Source of the DNA: Dipetalonema caudispina
Taxonomy: Eukaryota > Nematoda > Chromadorea > Rhabditida > Onchocercidae
Assembly: GCA_013365325.1 (NCBI GenBank)
Contig: JABVXV010000007.1
Location: 186,001 to 250,000 of the forward strand
Length of the DNA: 64,000 nt
Reading direction: 5' to 3'
The translations under genes were made by a program, and so were the position numbers. The notes under the pieces are model-generated. The model worked only from the letters and a program-made list of their open reading frames with translations. It did not search any database and had not been told where the DNA came from. Of this stretch, positions 38,890 to 53,800 are shown piece by piece; positions within the stretch are counted from its first letter, which is position 1; every line of letters begins with the position of its first letter.

Positions 38890-41860
38890 TTGTACAAAAT
38901 ATGAATACGTTGAATCCAATTTTCGAATTTTTAATAAATGTTGTACCGAAACGAGAAACCGCTCAATGTCATATCAATCGCAAATAATTTTTCTATTGGA
39001 AATGTTTTAAAAAAACGCATTAGTGGAAATAAAACAGAATCTTCAAACTGAATACGATATGTGACAAAGAAACGGATTGATAGCATAAAAACAATGAAAG
39101 GATTACGAAGGAATATTGGAAATAGCAGCAAAATGCATTATAATTCATTAAAAACAATATTAATTAAAACAAATCTTTTTTTTATTGAAACAAACCTTAT
39201 TGATCCTTCTTTCTATCACTAATGGGAATTGAAAGAAGCTTTATTTATTAAAATTGCGATAATTTTTTCATTGTCCGTATCAAACTGATGGACGTAATAA
39301 AATTCTTCTGGTTGATTTAACTCATTATAATGAGATTTCCTTTTTTTTAATTGCTTTTACATAGGGAATAAAAGCCTCCAAGAAATACCGTGTGCGGAAA
39401 TGGCTTCGTTATTTTTGAAACTATTGCCAGAATTCGATTGAGATGAAACACGAAAAATATCATCTGTAGGTAAAAAGATCAATTCTTGTCCAACTTATCA
39501 TAAATCTGGAAAAGATCTCATCGTTTTTTGCAGGAAAGAGATGAATTATATAACGAATGGAGAGGCATAATTCCAAAATGATTCACCATTTGACCAAATC
39601 GATCATTTACAAGGTAGAGGTCTGTATGATATTAATGTCCAGTCAACAAATTATTCCCAATTTTTGAACGTAAAAAACTTTGATCATCAAATAAGCGAAT
39701 GTGATTATACGGTTTCATGTCGCATTCGATGGCGCAACGTAAAACAACAGATATTGTATTTCCGAATTTAACAAATGCAAATTATTCATTAGTTTTATTA
39801 TTGCAACTGATTTATGAATATTTTAGTAAATGTTGACATTCTTTGATTTGTACCACATTATTATTAGGTTTAAATCAAAATAATTTTCAATGTGTCAGCT
39901 CTCTCTCAACTTAATAAGTTAACTTTACCCTAAATTTCACATACCTACACGGTGTGAAATAGAAGTGGATCATAAGATTTTACTTATCGGCTTCCCATCA
40001 CAACTATCCCTTCATTAATTTGATGCTGGAAAAATAATTGTTATGGAAGGTAGCAATATAACTGCAACTTGATTGTTTACAAGTTCAACGAGGAAGGAAT
40101 ATCAACTTTCAACCTTTCTATCGCCTTCACGTTATCTATTTCCAACTTTTTAAGTATTTGTTTGTAATACAAAAAGAGAATAGCGGAAGCGAAACCATTT
40201 TATTCATTTCATTTTTTATTTATTCCTGAAATTCATCTTTTCACTATCACTTTGCTGTTGCAAATCAACAAATAAGAATAATAGTAATAGTATGCAAAGA
40301 ATATTGAAACAAAAAATAAAGAGAAAAAAATTGAGGATAAAAAGAGGAACACAGAGAAAATGATGGATAAGTAAACAGGGATACTTTGATCACCTCAAGA
40401 AGAATTGAAATATCGGCTACTGAGAATTTCCGATCAAATAATAATTAAGTTCCTGATTATTTTTTAACAGCTAAAATAGAATCGGTCAGTCTGAAGGGTC
40501 AAAAATAGTATCAGGATAATAGAAAGCAAGAGTAAGGACAAAAGCAATAATGAGAGGTACTGCTGGTACACTTGGCTATTGAATTAAAAGTAACCGAAGT
40601 TCCAATCTACAGATATTTGTGTAGTAGGATCTGACCTTTCCGATGAAATTCTCACAGCAAAACAGATTCGAGGAAGAAAGTTTATCTTGCTGACCTTGAT
40701 GTGGATGACTTTTCTGTTCTTCGAATGTTCTTAAACTTCTGAGTTGCTTCGATTGACCTCCAAATACCAAGTTTATGAATCACTTCTACGATATCATTTA
40801 TATCATTTTTCTTCTCTTTTTATCACTAGAATTTGAGCTTCTCGTTTTATTTCAAGCTTCAAAGTTCAACAAAATTAAATTATGGTAAAATCTTCACCTA
40901 TAACATAGAAAATTTAGAAATCAATGATGGAAGTAAATTGAAGCAGAAAATACTTCAAATTTTCAAACAACCAAGAAGGATGGCCAAGTCATAGTTTACA
41001 AAAAAGGCATAGAATTGAACTACATCAGCAATTAACTACAGTTCTCTTGAGCAATCAAACTTTCAAATAAGACATTTGAGCAGCAATTTAATGAAACAGA
41101 ATTGAATTGGTTGTAATACAAAAATATGAAACGAAGGAAAGCTTTCTGAAAAGAGCTTTTGTAAAATTTTGTAAGACAGTTCAAAGTTTACACAGTTTTT
41201 AAATTACACGTAAAGATAAAAAGTGTGTTTTTCCTTTTATAATCTTAGATTAATCAGAAAAATTATAAGTTGGAAAATGTTTATGGAAACAAAGTTTGGA
41301 AACACGTAAGTTGAGATAAATTAAACTAGGAGTTGAAAATAGAATGACCCGATTTCATGAGGTTTTTGGATTGCTGAAAAAAAAAAAACTGTACAGTTGG
41401 TACAGGATGATTTTTGTTAGATCAGGAACAAAATATAAATGTTAAGTTAAAATAAATATTCAAATGATAAAAATTTCTGTTCACTTTTTTACATACAGGA
41501 TGAAGCCATTTTATCATTGTTGTCATCTAGAAAACTTATAGAGTTGCATATTCCACATTATTCCAACAACAATTTATATCATTCTTTCAAATTTCTAATA
41601 AAAAAATTGTTCTGGAAAACCTCAAATCTAAAGAAGACAATGTTAGATGACAAGTAGTAACTGTAATATTTTGTTTTGAACCCGATTAATGAGATAAAGC
41701 TCGAAAAATGCTCACTTTTCTTCTTCCCGTGTTGACTATATCATCTTCCTTTTCATTCCTCCTTCGCATAACCACTGCATTCTTAATTTTTTGGAATCCC
41801 TTTCGAAATTCATGATGACCAAAATCTTCTCTGATTATCACCCTAGAATTCGATCCATCG
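38890..41860. other. Convergent intergenic region
   Basis: The space between the 3' ends of the channel gene (plus) and the phosphatase-like gene (minus). It should contain both 3' untranslated regions. Two minus-strand frames have protein-like composition: 41880-41686, which overlaps the last phosphatase codons in another frame, and about 40780-40634 (LVFGGQSKQLRSLRTFEEQK). Neither has a start or acceptor that I trust. Confidence 0.4.
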
Positions 41861-44800
41861 TCAGCTGATATGGTTAGCATTTAATGTAGTCGGATTACTG
41901 GAGCGTATCAAATTACGTAACGAACTATTGTGAGATGTTGGATCACGTGATTCCTCCTTCTGGTCAAAAATACGATAATCCGGATTGGTCATGTACCAGT
42001 GTAGCATCAAATCATACAAGTATTTATATTCATCCTGAATTATATGTTGAAAATTATATTATTGATATTTTATCAAAAATTTTTGTTTGCAAAGATAAAA
42101 AGAAAGTAAAAATTTATGCCTAGATATCGAGCAATCAAATATAAACTATTTTTTAATTATCAAATATAAATCCTATAAAAGATTATTACACTTGTTGTAC
42201 TCTATTCATATGATCAGACAGGAAAGTTGCAAAACAACCATTTCAATTACTTCGAAAAAATATTATTTTTTTTTAATTATGTATGCCTCTTATGCTCACA
42301 AAATATTATACTATCGAATATAATTTTTTGTTAGAATTTTCCTCATTATTAACAAGCCTTTACCTTTCACAACACTTTGCTAGTTTAATAAGCAACTGAA
42401 CTACAACTTTACAGTAAGAAGTTAACAAACTAACTCTGTCAACAAGTTGTGGCCTATTCATTCGAATTAATTTGACAGCATGAAAAACATCCACTTCATG
42501 ATCCATATCCATCTGATCGATACATACATTAGCAGCTATATAAATGCCACAACGATTTACACCATTACTGGAAATATGCTTTTCAAAAAGTGAATCAACT
42601 ACTCAAAAGACAGTTCTGGGAAACTTTGAGAAGAAATTTCTAGTCTAGTTCAGAGGTCATGTTATTTTGCGAAAGGCATTTTGTGACACCCACTTGAAGC
42701 ACCATTCCAGTTTCAGTAATTGAAATTTCAAAAAGTAACATGAATTTTAATTCTAGTCAATGAACTTGAAATTTGTTCTGAAACCAAGCTTAATCTGAAA
42801 TTCCAGTGATAAATCATTCTCTTGGAAGAAATTACTTGAACTAAAGTTTGATTCAGTTTCAGCATTTAATGAACTCCAAAATTTAACTTTCTCAAAAAAT
42901 TGTCATTCATCCCTTTCTGATAATTTGAAATGATTAAAAACGGACGTAGGAAGAATGCATGCTTACTGTGACATAACAAGAGTGGGTTTTGTTTCCGGTC
43001 GTTCCGGAGCACGTTTTCGCCAACTGCGCGCCATTTTTATTATATCAATAAGACCAGATGTTGATAATGGTACTTTGTTTTCAATTGGCCACATGCGGAT
43101 CTAAAAGCTTTTTTTTAAATATAATCAGGAAATATTTCAAAAAATTTCGGAATGAGAAATGATTGATATAATTACCTAAACTTTGAAAGCAAATTAAAAT
43201 ATGCCATAAATTGTAAAACTTAAATCAAATCAAACCTAAGGTACACTTACGCTGATTCATCTTCATTTCTTTTTGAGCCAAGGATTTGCATAGATGACAT
43301 CGGAAATTGTTTTAATTCTACTAATTAAACATGTAAATTGACTTTTTCTTATTGCCCAGGAAATTTAAAATCAGACCTCAAGAAGTTTAATTCTCGCTTG
43401 AGTAGTACTTTATTGAAGCATTAGTACCTGTATAACACAACATATCCTAACTTCGGCCTCTAACTGCTGCTGATTGGTACCATTTGTCATTATTTCTGAG
43501 ATCATAAATAACTGCAAATATGTACAAAATAGAAATGACAAAATTTCGAGAAAAAAACAGAAAAGACAAAAGGACAAATTTCTTAACTGATCTGAGAAAA
43601 AGATATGATTATTTACTCGATCTCATAGATTATTAATTTGATAATCGATGAATAAATTCGTAAAATTAAACGGTCCCATTTTGAAATTTTCTTTTCATCT
43701 TCAAAAAATCATTCATTCATTCTTATTCCTTTCCCCTTTCTTAAATAAATGAAACAAAAATGTTTTTATTTGATAAAATAATATTTTATTTCCTTTTATG
43801 TTTTACTTTTTTGCTAATTTTCAATACCATTGTATTTTCACCTTTTCCTTACACCTTTTATGTTTCATTTTTCAAAGCAATTTCCAATGACATGTAAGTA
43901 GTATCGCAAATATCAAACACAGAGTAAAAAGTATCTGAATCCTTTGCATAGGTACCACATCAGAAGTGGTACCACATGGGAATTGGAATGAATCAAATAT
44001 TAGATCGTATTGGTTGATTCAAAAACGATAGGAATATTTCGGGAAAAAAGAAAAACTCTCTTGAAATGTTTGTCTTTATTATAATATATTTCACAGTACC
44101 CAGAAATATTCAAAAAATTTTTTCACAAGGAGGTATAAATTTAATGATGTAATTGTTAAAGATTAACTTTTTACCGATTTAGATCGTTCTCAATTAACTT
44201 AAAGATGTTAGGTAAAGATAAATGTAAGAGATTGAACATAATTTTTATCGACTAGTAACAAAATAGAAGGAAGCAAAAATATTCACTTTAAGCCTAATCT
44301 TTTAGAATGAGGCCAATATTACGAAGATCTTACTTGTAAGTAATATTTTTAATCCTATCTAAATTACTCACCTCATTCTTATAAAAGTATCATCTCAGAT
44401 AGCATCACTCTTCCTCTATTTCTTCATTTCTTGTTTCCTCTTGCCTTTAAAACGTTAGTGTAAACCGAAATTATTTGCAAACTTCCGAAAAAAAAAAAAC
44501 GTCAGTAAAGTTGCTTTTAAATAGTTTTTTAAAAAAAAAATTGAAGCAATGAGAGTAAAACAGAACTGAATAATGTAGAGAAAACATTATTATACAGTGA
44601 AATTTAACTACAGATTTTTGTTCTGGTGATTTAATTAATTGAACCACTGGAGTGAAATGTGCCTAGCTCTTTTTACATGGCCACTTTTTAAACATTCACT
44701 TGTATTTTGTCAAATTTACTCTGTTTCTTATGTTAATCACATATTGTCTACAACTAATTCCAAGCAATATCTTACCTGTCTTTAAAAATAACGATGGATA

Positions 44801-47800
44801 TCAGTCAAAGGATATTCATTTTCAAAAGATATAAATTTCGGTTTTATGAAACTATGATATTCATCTTTAACCTGAACTTCTGCTTCACATAGGTTGAAAC
44901 TGCTAGCTTATCTTCGAGCTAAGAAACTGCAGTATACACAATTTTAAAAATATTGAAGGATTTAAATATCAAATCTAATTAGAAATTACAATGAACTTCT
45001 TGGTTAAAATGCTTAATAAAATTTTCATCCCACTAACACTCAGAGGAATTGGTGATCTATTGCATGTGGAAGTTCCAAAAATTTTGCTTAAAAAAAGTTT
45101 GAAAAATAAACTCAGTGTTAAGTTAGGCTCCTTCATAGCAAAACAAGAAATTTAAAATAAGCAGATGTGTAAAGAGAAATAAATAACCAGAATTTTTCAA
45201 TAAAAAAGTAGGGTTTTTTTCTTAAGTTGCAAAAAAGCAAACCATAACATATTGAAGAAGTAAAAAATAGTCAGTCTTCTTCTTCTCAAAATTTTTGAAG
45301 TTAGATTACTAATTTCAAAAACATTTACATATACTGTATTTTAATTCTTCTCTAACTTAATGCAATCAATATTAAAACACTTTTGTGGTTCCATAAAAAA
45401 TTCCGGAAATACATACCTTCTTCATAATTTTGACCATATGAGATGTCATCGACGGATACTGATGATGATTTAAAATTTCAACAACAAAAGGCCCGTACGT
45501 ATGTTTTCCTCTACTGTGTAGGAATGTTGGATATGCCTGAAATAACAGAGTTGCAGAATTGAGGCTTAACAGAATTACAACGAAAGATCCATTTTGGTGA
45601 TAAATAAATACTTCATAAAAAAAAGAAGATATGTCACACTAATTAACAAGAAACTTTCTTTCCTCAATCATTTGAAATACTCATTACATTTTTTAAAAAT
45701 AAATTTATAACCGAAAACTTACTCGAGAACGCCCCCGATTACTCAAATTAATAATGGTATGGCAACTGTGATCGAAAACCAATGTCCAGAAACTGTCCAG
45801 TGTTGAATTTTTCGGCCATTCTGTTACGATAAATTCATTTTTCCGCTTAAAACCATCCACTTCAACTGCATTAATATAAGTGTAATCTTTACTTTCACCG
45901 TGTAACGTTTGTAAATACGGCCGAGCATGGTCAGCTGCAACTGAATTTGCATAAGAACAATAAATACCACACTTAATACAATTAATTCAAAAGAAGGTTT
46001 GAAAATATAACTGTAATTTCCAAATGTCATATTAAGGGACTTTAATAAAAGTGAAATAGATAAGTCATAGATGAAAGAACCTACGTGGTACTACCATAAC
46101 GTCTCTATTTTTACCGCGATTCTCCAACCGATGACCACCAGCACAATCGCCTATCCTCAATGTAGGTGTCAACATTACCAGTAACTGTAAAAATCTCTGT
46201 CATTGAAGGAAATTGACATTTTGTAGGAATATTTTTCAAAGTTTCCATCAAAATTTTTTAAAATCTTTAAAAAACTACTTGAGTAATTCTTGCATATTTA
46301 AGAAATGAAAAAAAAAATTCCAAAAATTTTACTTACCTTAGCTTCATCAGCAACCTGTGCTTCCATTACCTGACGATTCTTCTTAGCTTTATACATGGTA
46401 CTCCTTTTCTTTAACTTCCACATTTCGATCGGTTCAATATTACACAACACTGCCTAAAATTTTTCACATATGATTTACAATAGGCACTGAAACAATGAAA
46501 AGCCAAAAATTAAATTAAGACTGGAACCGAAAGGTCGAACATCTGAAGGGTCAAAATCCATATCTCTGCTCTTCAATTTTTTTACAACTACAAAAGGGAA
46601 GATACTCTTGAACAACCATGGCATTAGCTTAAGATGTAAGTTTGGATATGGACTAACCTCAGCGAGGGCATCATAAATGAATTGATACTGATTAACGGAA
46701 TCAATCAGATGAGGTCGAGCATTAATTAATATTTTACCATATTCATACACATCAATCTGTCCTGTCCTCTTTAGAAGCTCCAAATTTGCATCTAATGCCA
46801 AAAATGCGCCACTCCGACCACCACCGTTGCTACAAATGTACAAATTCCAGTCTAGAACAATAAAAATTTGGCTAATTTCTCCCCAAATTTCGGTTTTAAT
46901 TTTACATTTCAATTTAATTAACATATATATAATTTTCTGTTGGTTGTCAACCACTGTTGACAACTCTGAAATTTTAATTATAGCAGCAATTCATTCGTGT
47001 ATAACGAAAATGAAAGTTTTCATTTTCAGAAGGTGCACAGATGAGCAAAACAAATTTTGGTTGTAAACTTGATTAGAAATCAAAAATAGCAAACTGACAG
47101 ATTGTTTAGTCTAGTTAGCAAGATTGGGTACATAAAACGGAGAAGCAGAAGAAACAAGCACATATGTTGCTTTTGTCGAATTCAAATCAACAGGATGATT
47201 TTTTTATGTTCGATCAAATATAATTAAATCAATTTTTCAAAGAATTGGTTCCGACCGTCAATTTTTTCTTTTCTTAAGATGATGTCAAAAATTACATCGT
47301 TGCTTTCCATTATCGATACTTTTATGTAATTTAGAATTAAAAATGTTATTTAGTCAATTTCAAACTAAAACGATCTGTTTTTTGATTCTTTTGAATCGAT
47401 TATTGTTCAACTGCATTTGCAGAATATCAAATATCAACACATATTCAATCAAAATTTCGGAAGAACTTGAAAAATTATCAGTACGAAAGATTTGCATCCC
47501 GCAATTTTTACTTCCATTACGATCACAAATTCAAAATTTCTCTCAAACTTTATCTTGTAGAAAACTACTATTAATTACTAGTTTCTTTCTAATTATAATT
47601 GATTTATCTTTCATAGTAAATGCTTTAGTAATACTACTCGTAGCAGTGTTTTTGGAATTTGAATAAGTTCTACTTTCTTTTTTTGTTAAAAAGAAAATTT
47701 ATCCATCTTTATGAGTTCAAAAATAACTTATGCAAAAATTTCAAAGGTATGATATGATATTAGATCTAAAACTAATATGTCTGAAGATTAAGATGATGAA

Positions 47801-50800
47801 AACATCAAGCTGTGTATTTGTATGTAAGCGTAAAATGAAGAAATACATACAACGGTTTTGGTTCTAACAAAATTGATACCCATTTCATTACTACTGCTAT
47901 TTCTTTTCTTCCAGCTCATAATAATTGATGGAACGAACTTCAAGACGAAACCGCAAGTTTAATTTTAATTTAGAAATATGCAGTAGGTCTTACTTTGCAC
48001 TTGATAAGCTAAAAAGCAGAAAAGTTTGATAAATTTTTAAACTTGATTTAAGGTTATTCAGTACAAATAATTAGAATTTTAGAGAGTTTTCATTAAATAT
48101 CGAATAAATCGCTAAACGATTCTCAAGGTATTAATTGAAATTGCAAATTTCAGTTAAATAATAATTTTGTTCCGTTGAAAAATAATTTGTTGTGAAAAAG
48201 TTTAACTGATATTCCGACATTTCCGAATCTCTGATTAACATTTCACTTATCTTATTCTACCTTTTACTGATATGAAAATAAATCTTTAAGCTCAAGTTCA
48301 AAAATAAACACGATAATGAAGATTTTATGTTTAGAAAAAAACATTTTCTTCTCTTCTTTTCTATGTTATGTTAAATAAATGAAAATGGGCACAAAACATT
48401 TTGAAATGTCAGTTGAAAATTTAAAATTGATTAATTTGTAAAACATTAATTTTATGCTTTTGAAATCAATAAGTATTGTCCTTCGGTGCATTTTGACGGA
48501 ATGATAGATACTGAATGGATTGAGATTTTTTCCCCTGCTTAAAATGGAGTGAATTCGCAAAAAGTGAGCAGAACCGCCCTGAATTGTTCTTTTGATGCTA
48601 TTAAAAGCCAATTACGTATCTTATAGAAATGGCTGTTCAGAAGACAAAAATCATTTTCCTAATTGCTATCATTCTTTGACCTTTTGATTTTCTACCCTTC
48701 TGCAAGTTATTTTCCCCTTCCACAACTTTATTTCTTATCATTTATTGATATCACATATCAATAAAATTCCAAAAAAGACTGTTATTCATTTCTCGACTTT
48801 CATTTCCTTTATCCCTCTTAACTTTCTAAAAAAAAAAAAAAAAAATCTTTGTTTAGTATTAAACAAAATTTCTGTAACAAAATAATTGACAAAAAAGAGA
48901 GTTATTGCCAGGAAGAAAAGAAATCAAATTTTTGTCTTATGAACCATTAATGGTAATCGAATTTATCATTTTAAACTTCTTTTCCAATCGCTTTTTTAAC
49001 ATTTACTTTTAACACCCCTTTTATCAAAATTGTAGTTTTTAAGTAAACAATCCTGATTAACGAACTGCACTAAGTCATATTATCTCTTGTTACATCAGGA
49101 AAAAAGATACTCTTTATATTTCTCATTCTTGGAAATAAACATTTCTTCGATATAAATTTCAGCAATTGATAGAAATAATAAATTGCAGTTAAGATTTCAC
49201 TTGGAGTAGAATAATTTGTAGAGAGAAAGCTTAGAATCTTTTGAAAAAAATCAGCTCTCAATAAAATCCCAACATTTTTAATTTTTCTAATTCGAATTTG
49301 GATATTAATTACATCTCAAAGAAGTTAGTATTTTCATTGAATTTAACTAATTTTTCAATGTTTTCTGACACCTCGATTTCTATAATTTTTGACCCCAAAT
49401 ATCTTACGTACTTCCAAATTTCCATATTTGGAAAAAAAATTTTTCATGAAAAACTAATTTTTATCTGAAATGAAATAATAAGAAGTTCATTGAATTCTAT
49501 AAAAATAAGATATTAAGAATCCTCCTCAACATATTTTATTAACTATAACGTTATAAAATATTGTACGCTATCATTACGGTGGTATAAATTTGTAAATTTT
49601 TTGCGGAAGCGGAACTGATTCTAATAAGACTAAAAAGCTGTTTCGAATAAGTATAAAAAAAAAAATACATTCTGAGACGTATGCACGTAACACGTTGATT
49701 TTAAGAATTAAATTGAAATTTTGTATAATACAAATTTATAGTAAGAAACTGATATATATGAATACAGAATTGTATGAATTAAATTCGCAACTTTTTTTTT
49801 TCAGAAGACCACTTTATCTTTTATCCTATTATCATATATCTTTCCGCATGTTCATCTTGTCTATTCAAAAACTTAACAATACTCTTGTCGGATAACTTTT
49901 GGCATTTCAATACAAGTTCGATTTCTAGGATGGAATTCATCAAACATAGAATAATTCTGCTAAATTTCAACTTAAGCTTGCTCAAAATTTTCCCTCAGAA
50001 TTCGATAATATTTGCTTATCTTTCATAATGAGGTCTTTTTTTTTTCGGAAATATGTATCAGTAGAATCTAATTTATTTGTCTTTGAAAATGACATATTTT
50101 AGATGCTGCTAATGATTACAAACAATTCAATGTAATTGATGTTGAGAAAAGGAAACGAAAACGGTACAGCTGTAAACTGTCATTAAACACTGAAAAAACA
50201 ATTAAATTAAAATTGTTTGCTGAAATGAATTTCCTGTGCTATCATGTGCAATATTTTCTTGCACTATTCCTACATTTCATTACTTCCGGAACATACACAA
50301 CAGGCAGGAATTGTACCATTTCCATTAATTAGTTCAAGTTCAACTTAATTGAAATGGAATAAAATTTCAGTGCATGAACTGAATTATTAACTGAACATAA
50401 ACTTAGTGAATTATCATTAATTTTTGGTAGGCGATTTTTGTGAAAGCAAAAAGTTAATACTCATCCAACTAATAATGACTAATTAAATTAGGTAATCAGT
50501 GAGACCTAAACACGTCCAATTCATTTTTATGTAATTATACTTGTCATTGATCTTGAAAATTATGTTAGAATTGGAAGTTCAATTTTAAATATGCAATCAT
50601 TTTCCGCTAATTTATTCCCAGCACTATAGAAGTGATGTTATATTTAAAAACCATTCTAAAGTAAGTTACAAGAAGGAAAAAAATTTCGAAGATGCCTAAT
50701 CCATTTTACACTTCGTAAAATCAGTTAATTACACAAAAAACGAAAACCGTAAGGGTGCAATTATTTTTCAGAATGTATTAAATTGTTAAACTTTAGATTG

Positions 50801-53800
50801 ATTAAGGATAGCCTGAATTCGAAAAATTCAAGGATTTAACTGGGAAAGTACAGAAAATACTTTGGCACTAATTTACAAATATTCAAAAGCTGCCCATTCT
50901 TTATGCATTCTTAAATTTCGAACTTTTGAAGATTAATATTTGAAAAAGTTTCCAAACTGCCATACGAATTATTTATGATTTTCATAGAAAAACGTTAAAT
51001 TGAGCAAAGGAACCCAAATAAACTTCAAAATCTAAAAAAAAATTACTCAACATTTACTACACCAGTCAGATGATGAATAATTCTAACCAAGTTGGATAAT
51101 TTCTAGGAATGGCATTGCAGAAGATTATCAGATATAAGCGAGCATTTGATCTGGCACAAATTGAATCAAATCTAGAAGAAGAGGAAGAAAAGATTATTCG
51201 ACGAGAACAATTGAGGATGGCAAATTCGAATGAATTAAGAGATAATATGTGTCAGAATAAATGTAATGAAAATTTACAACTCGGTCTTGATATGGTCAAG
51301 GTATTTTGATAAGTATAGAATAACACTATCTATTGCATTATTTTGATGGTAAATTCTAGAAGTACCAATTTATTTTGGACTTCTATCATTCAAAAATTAT
51401 AAAATGGATAGAGAATGAACAGAGAGATACTTTTATATCACAAAAAGGATTGAAAAAGCCATGGAAATGGATGGATCAATAATGTTATCATTATAGTGAT
51501 GGTGAAATCCTATCCGATTTTACAATTAATCACCCCTAAATGCTTAGAAAGCATTACAAAGACGAATAAAATGATCACAACCATGACAAAACAGAGTAAA
51601 AATGAGTGTATGACCAGAATCCTTAAATAAGTATTGATTATTTCGTAGTAAACTGCTATTATTTTCAGATGCACATGGCATTTGACAGTATCGGTATACC
51701 ACAAGTAGTAGATAAAAATGATCTTAAATTATTCTGTCGTTTGGACGATCAGCATAATTGGTGTTTACATGATTGTGGTTTTAAGGTGCAATTCAACATG
51801 AATGAATTTATTTGCAGACATCATTATCAAGAGGTCAATTCTTTACTTTAAATAAAGATATCAAAAAATCAGTAGCAGTCCCAGAAATAAAAGTAATTAT
51901 AAGTAGTAAGAATAAAAAGAAATAAGAGTATTTTAAGTGCTATATCGAGAAAATTGATTTAAAATTTTCAACTAACAGTTTGAAGTAAATGATGGCAATA
52001 TCATGGTACCTGTAAATTTTTTCTAAAATATTACTCGTTCAACTCATCGATTCTTACTTAAGAATCTATGACTTAGCAAGAAACCTTGGATAAGTTCACT
52101 TCTAAATTCACTAATTGGAAGATATTAAAAAGATAATTTGAAATAAAATTGTTACTTTTCAGATGACCTACTTATTACCCTGCTTTGGACAAGCAATCCC
52201 AATATTAAAACGCGAATGTGGCGCAAAAAGATGTGGTCCCTATAGGGATCTCGATAATACAGTTACTGGTAAGTATTGGTTGTTCTGTTCCACTGAATAT
52301 AGTTTTTATGCAAAGTCTTTTGGCCACCACCTATTGGCCAAAAGTTGGTTTCATTTTTAGGGCGTGCACATCGATGTCGTTTACTGATATGTGATATCAA
52401 ATGTACAACAAATGTACTCATTCGACAGTGTGCTAATGAGTATGGTCAACGAGCAGCTCATTTGATTATGAATTACGCAAGCCAACACGTAATTTAAAAT
52501 TTCCTAACTTTATAGTGCTAAGTTTTTCTAAATTTCAACTTTCTTCAAACAATATTAGCAATTTGAAAATACTTTTGCTAACAACCATTCTACACAATTA
52601 AAAACTGTCTTTTCCTTTTTCTCTTTCTCTCTCTCTTTCTCTCTGTTATCTTCTCTTATTAAAATTCTCATTTCTGTTTCCAATTTTAAATCGTATATTA
52701 TCTTTGGATGAAAATGAAGGGGCATTTTCAGTTATTGAACATTAGCTCTTTTTTCTCCGATGTATCAGTGAGAAAAACTAATAAATATAATATGGAAAAC
52801 AGTTGTTCGAATTTCTGGTTTATTTTTAGGTATCATTCTGGATGAAAGATTTGAAAAATGGATTAAATCGTACAATCGGAAATCCGATGGTAAGGATACC
52901 ATCCTCATGCTTCAAACTTTTTTGCCGTGAATCTGACCTTCGTCGATGCTTTTTGTAGAAAAGAATTGAAAATATTTGCTCATTTAACTAGTAAATTTGA
53001 CCTTAGTAATGTATCATTTATCATAATATGCATATTCTTTAGAAATTCTAATCTTTTAGAAAAAGCACAGAAGAAATTTTTACTTCAATATTTCTACTAA
53101 AATCGTAAATTCAGATTAGCAAAACATATATGCTATTCGCTTTTTTTTTTTTTTTTTTTTGGATGATATTTTGGAGTGATATTTTCGCCCAAATTTTAGG
53201 TCTACAAATAATTTGAATATTTTATTAGTAAAAATATACCAAAAATAAGAGAAATAAATAAACCTGCAATGTACAACAATTGGTGCATCAGCACGAAATT
53301 TGTCGGTGTACTGGCGGACTCGTCGTCGTAATTCAATAAAAGCGCTAATGTACGGCAAACTATCTAGCTCCCATTCGGTAAAGTGAAAATGTTTAATCAC
53401 ACGAGTTTGTTGACCTACATCCGGTTCCATTTTCGATAGCCGTAAAGTACGAATGATCTATAAATTTGGTTTTTTTTTTTTTTTTTTTTTTACATTTTTC
53501 TCTATTTTGTATAAGGCGATACAGCTAGAGAAAGTGTATCAGAGCTTATTGATAATGAAAGTTTCAGCAAATCAATTCTAGAAACGAATTATAAAATTTG
53601 CTAGAAAATGATTAAAGATTCTCTTTTGGCTTTTCATCAATCGGATAACAATCTTTTCAAAAGTTTCTTTTTTTTAAATTTATCTGAAGCAATTGAATTA
53701 CTGCTACATGAATTTCATAATGAGAAGATGAATGTATTTAAGTTTTATAATCTCTAAAGAAATTAGCTATTAAAGAAACATTGTCAAACTAGCATGAACA

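Larger units (their letters stand above)
46830..53263 (-). other. 6.4-kb intron of the phosphatase-like gene with a nested gene
   Basis: This intron interrupts the Ser codon of the HCS signature in domain 1 (AG before, C after). It contains the opposite-strand CPG4-like gene at 51109-52958 and an orphan signal-peptide-like frame at 50225-50332. The remainder, including 47-50 kb, is AT-rich with unsupported short frames (for example 47343-47666 plus). Confidence 0.85.

Noticed and set aside
41686..41880. Minus-strand frame MLTISADDGSNSRVIIREDF with good composition
   Set aside because: It overlaps the last codons of the phosphatase-like gene in another frame. The phosphatase frame is clearly coding up to its TGA at 41861, so this is 3' untranslated sequence read in a shifted frame.
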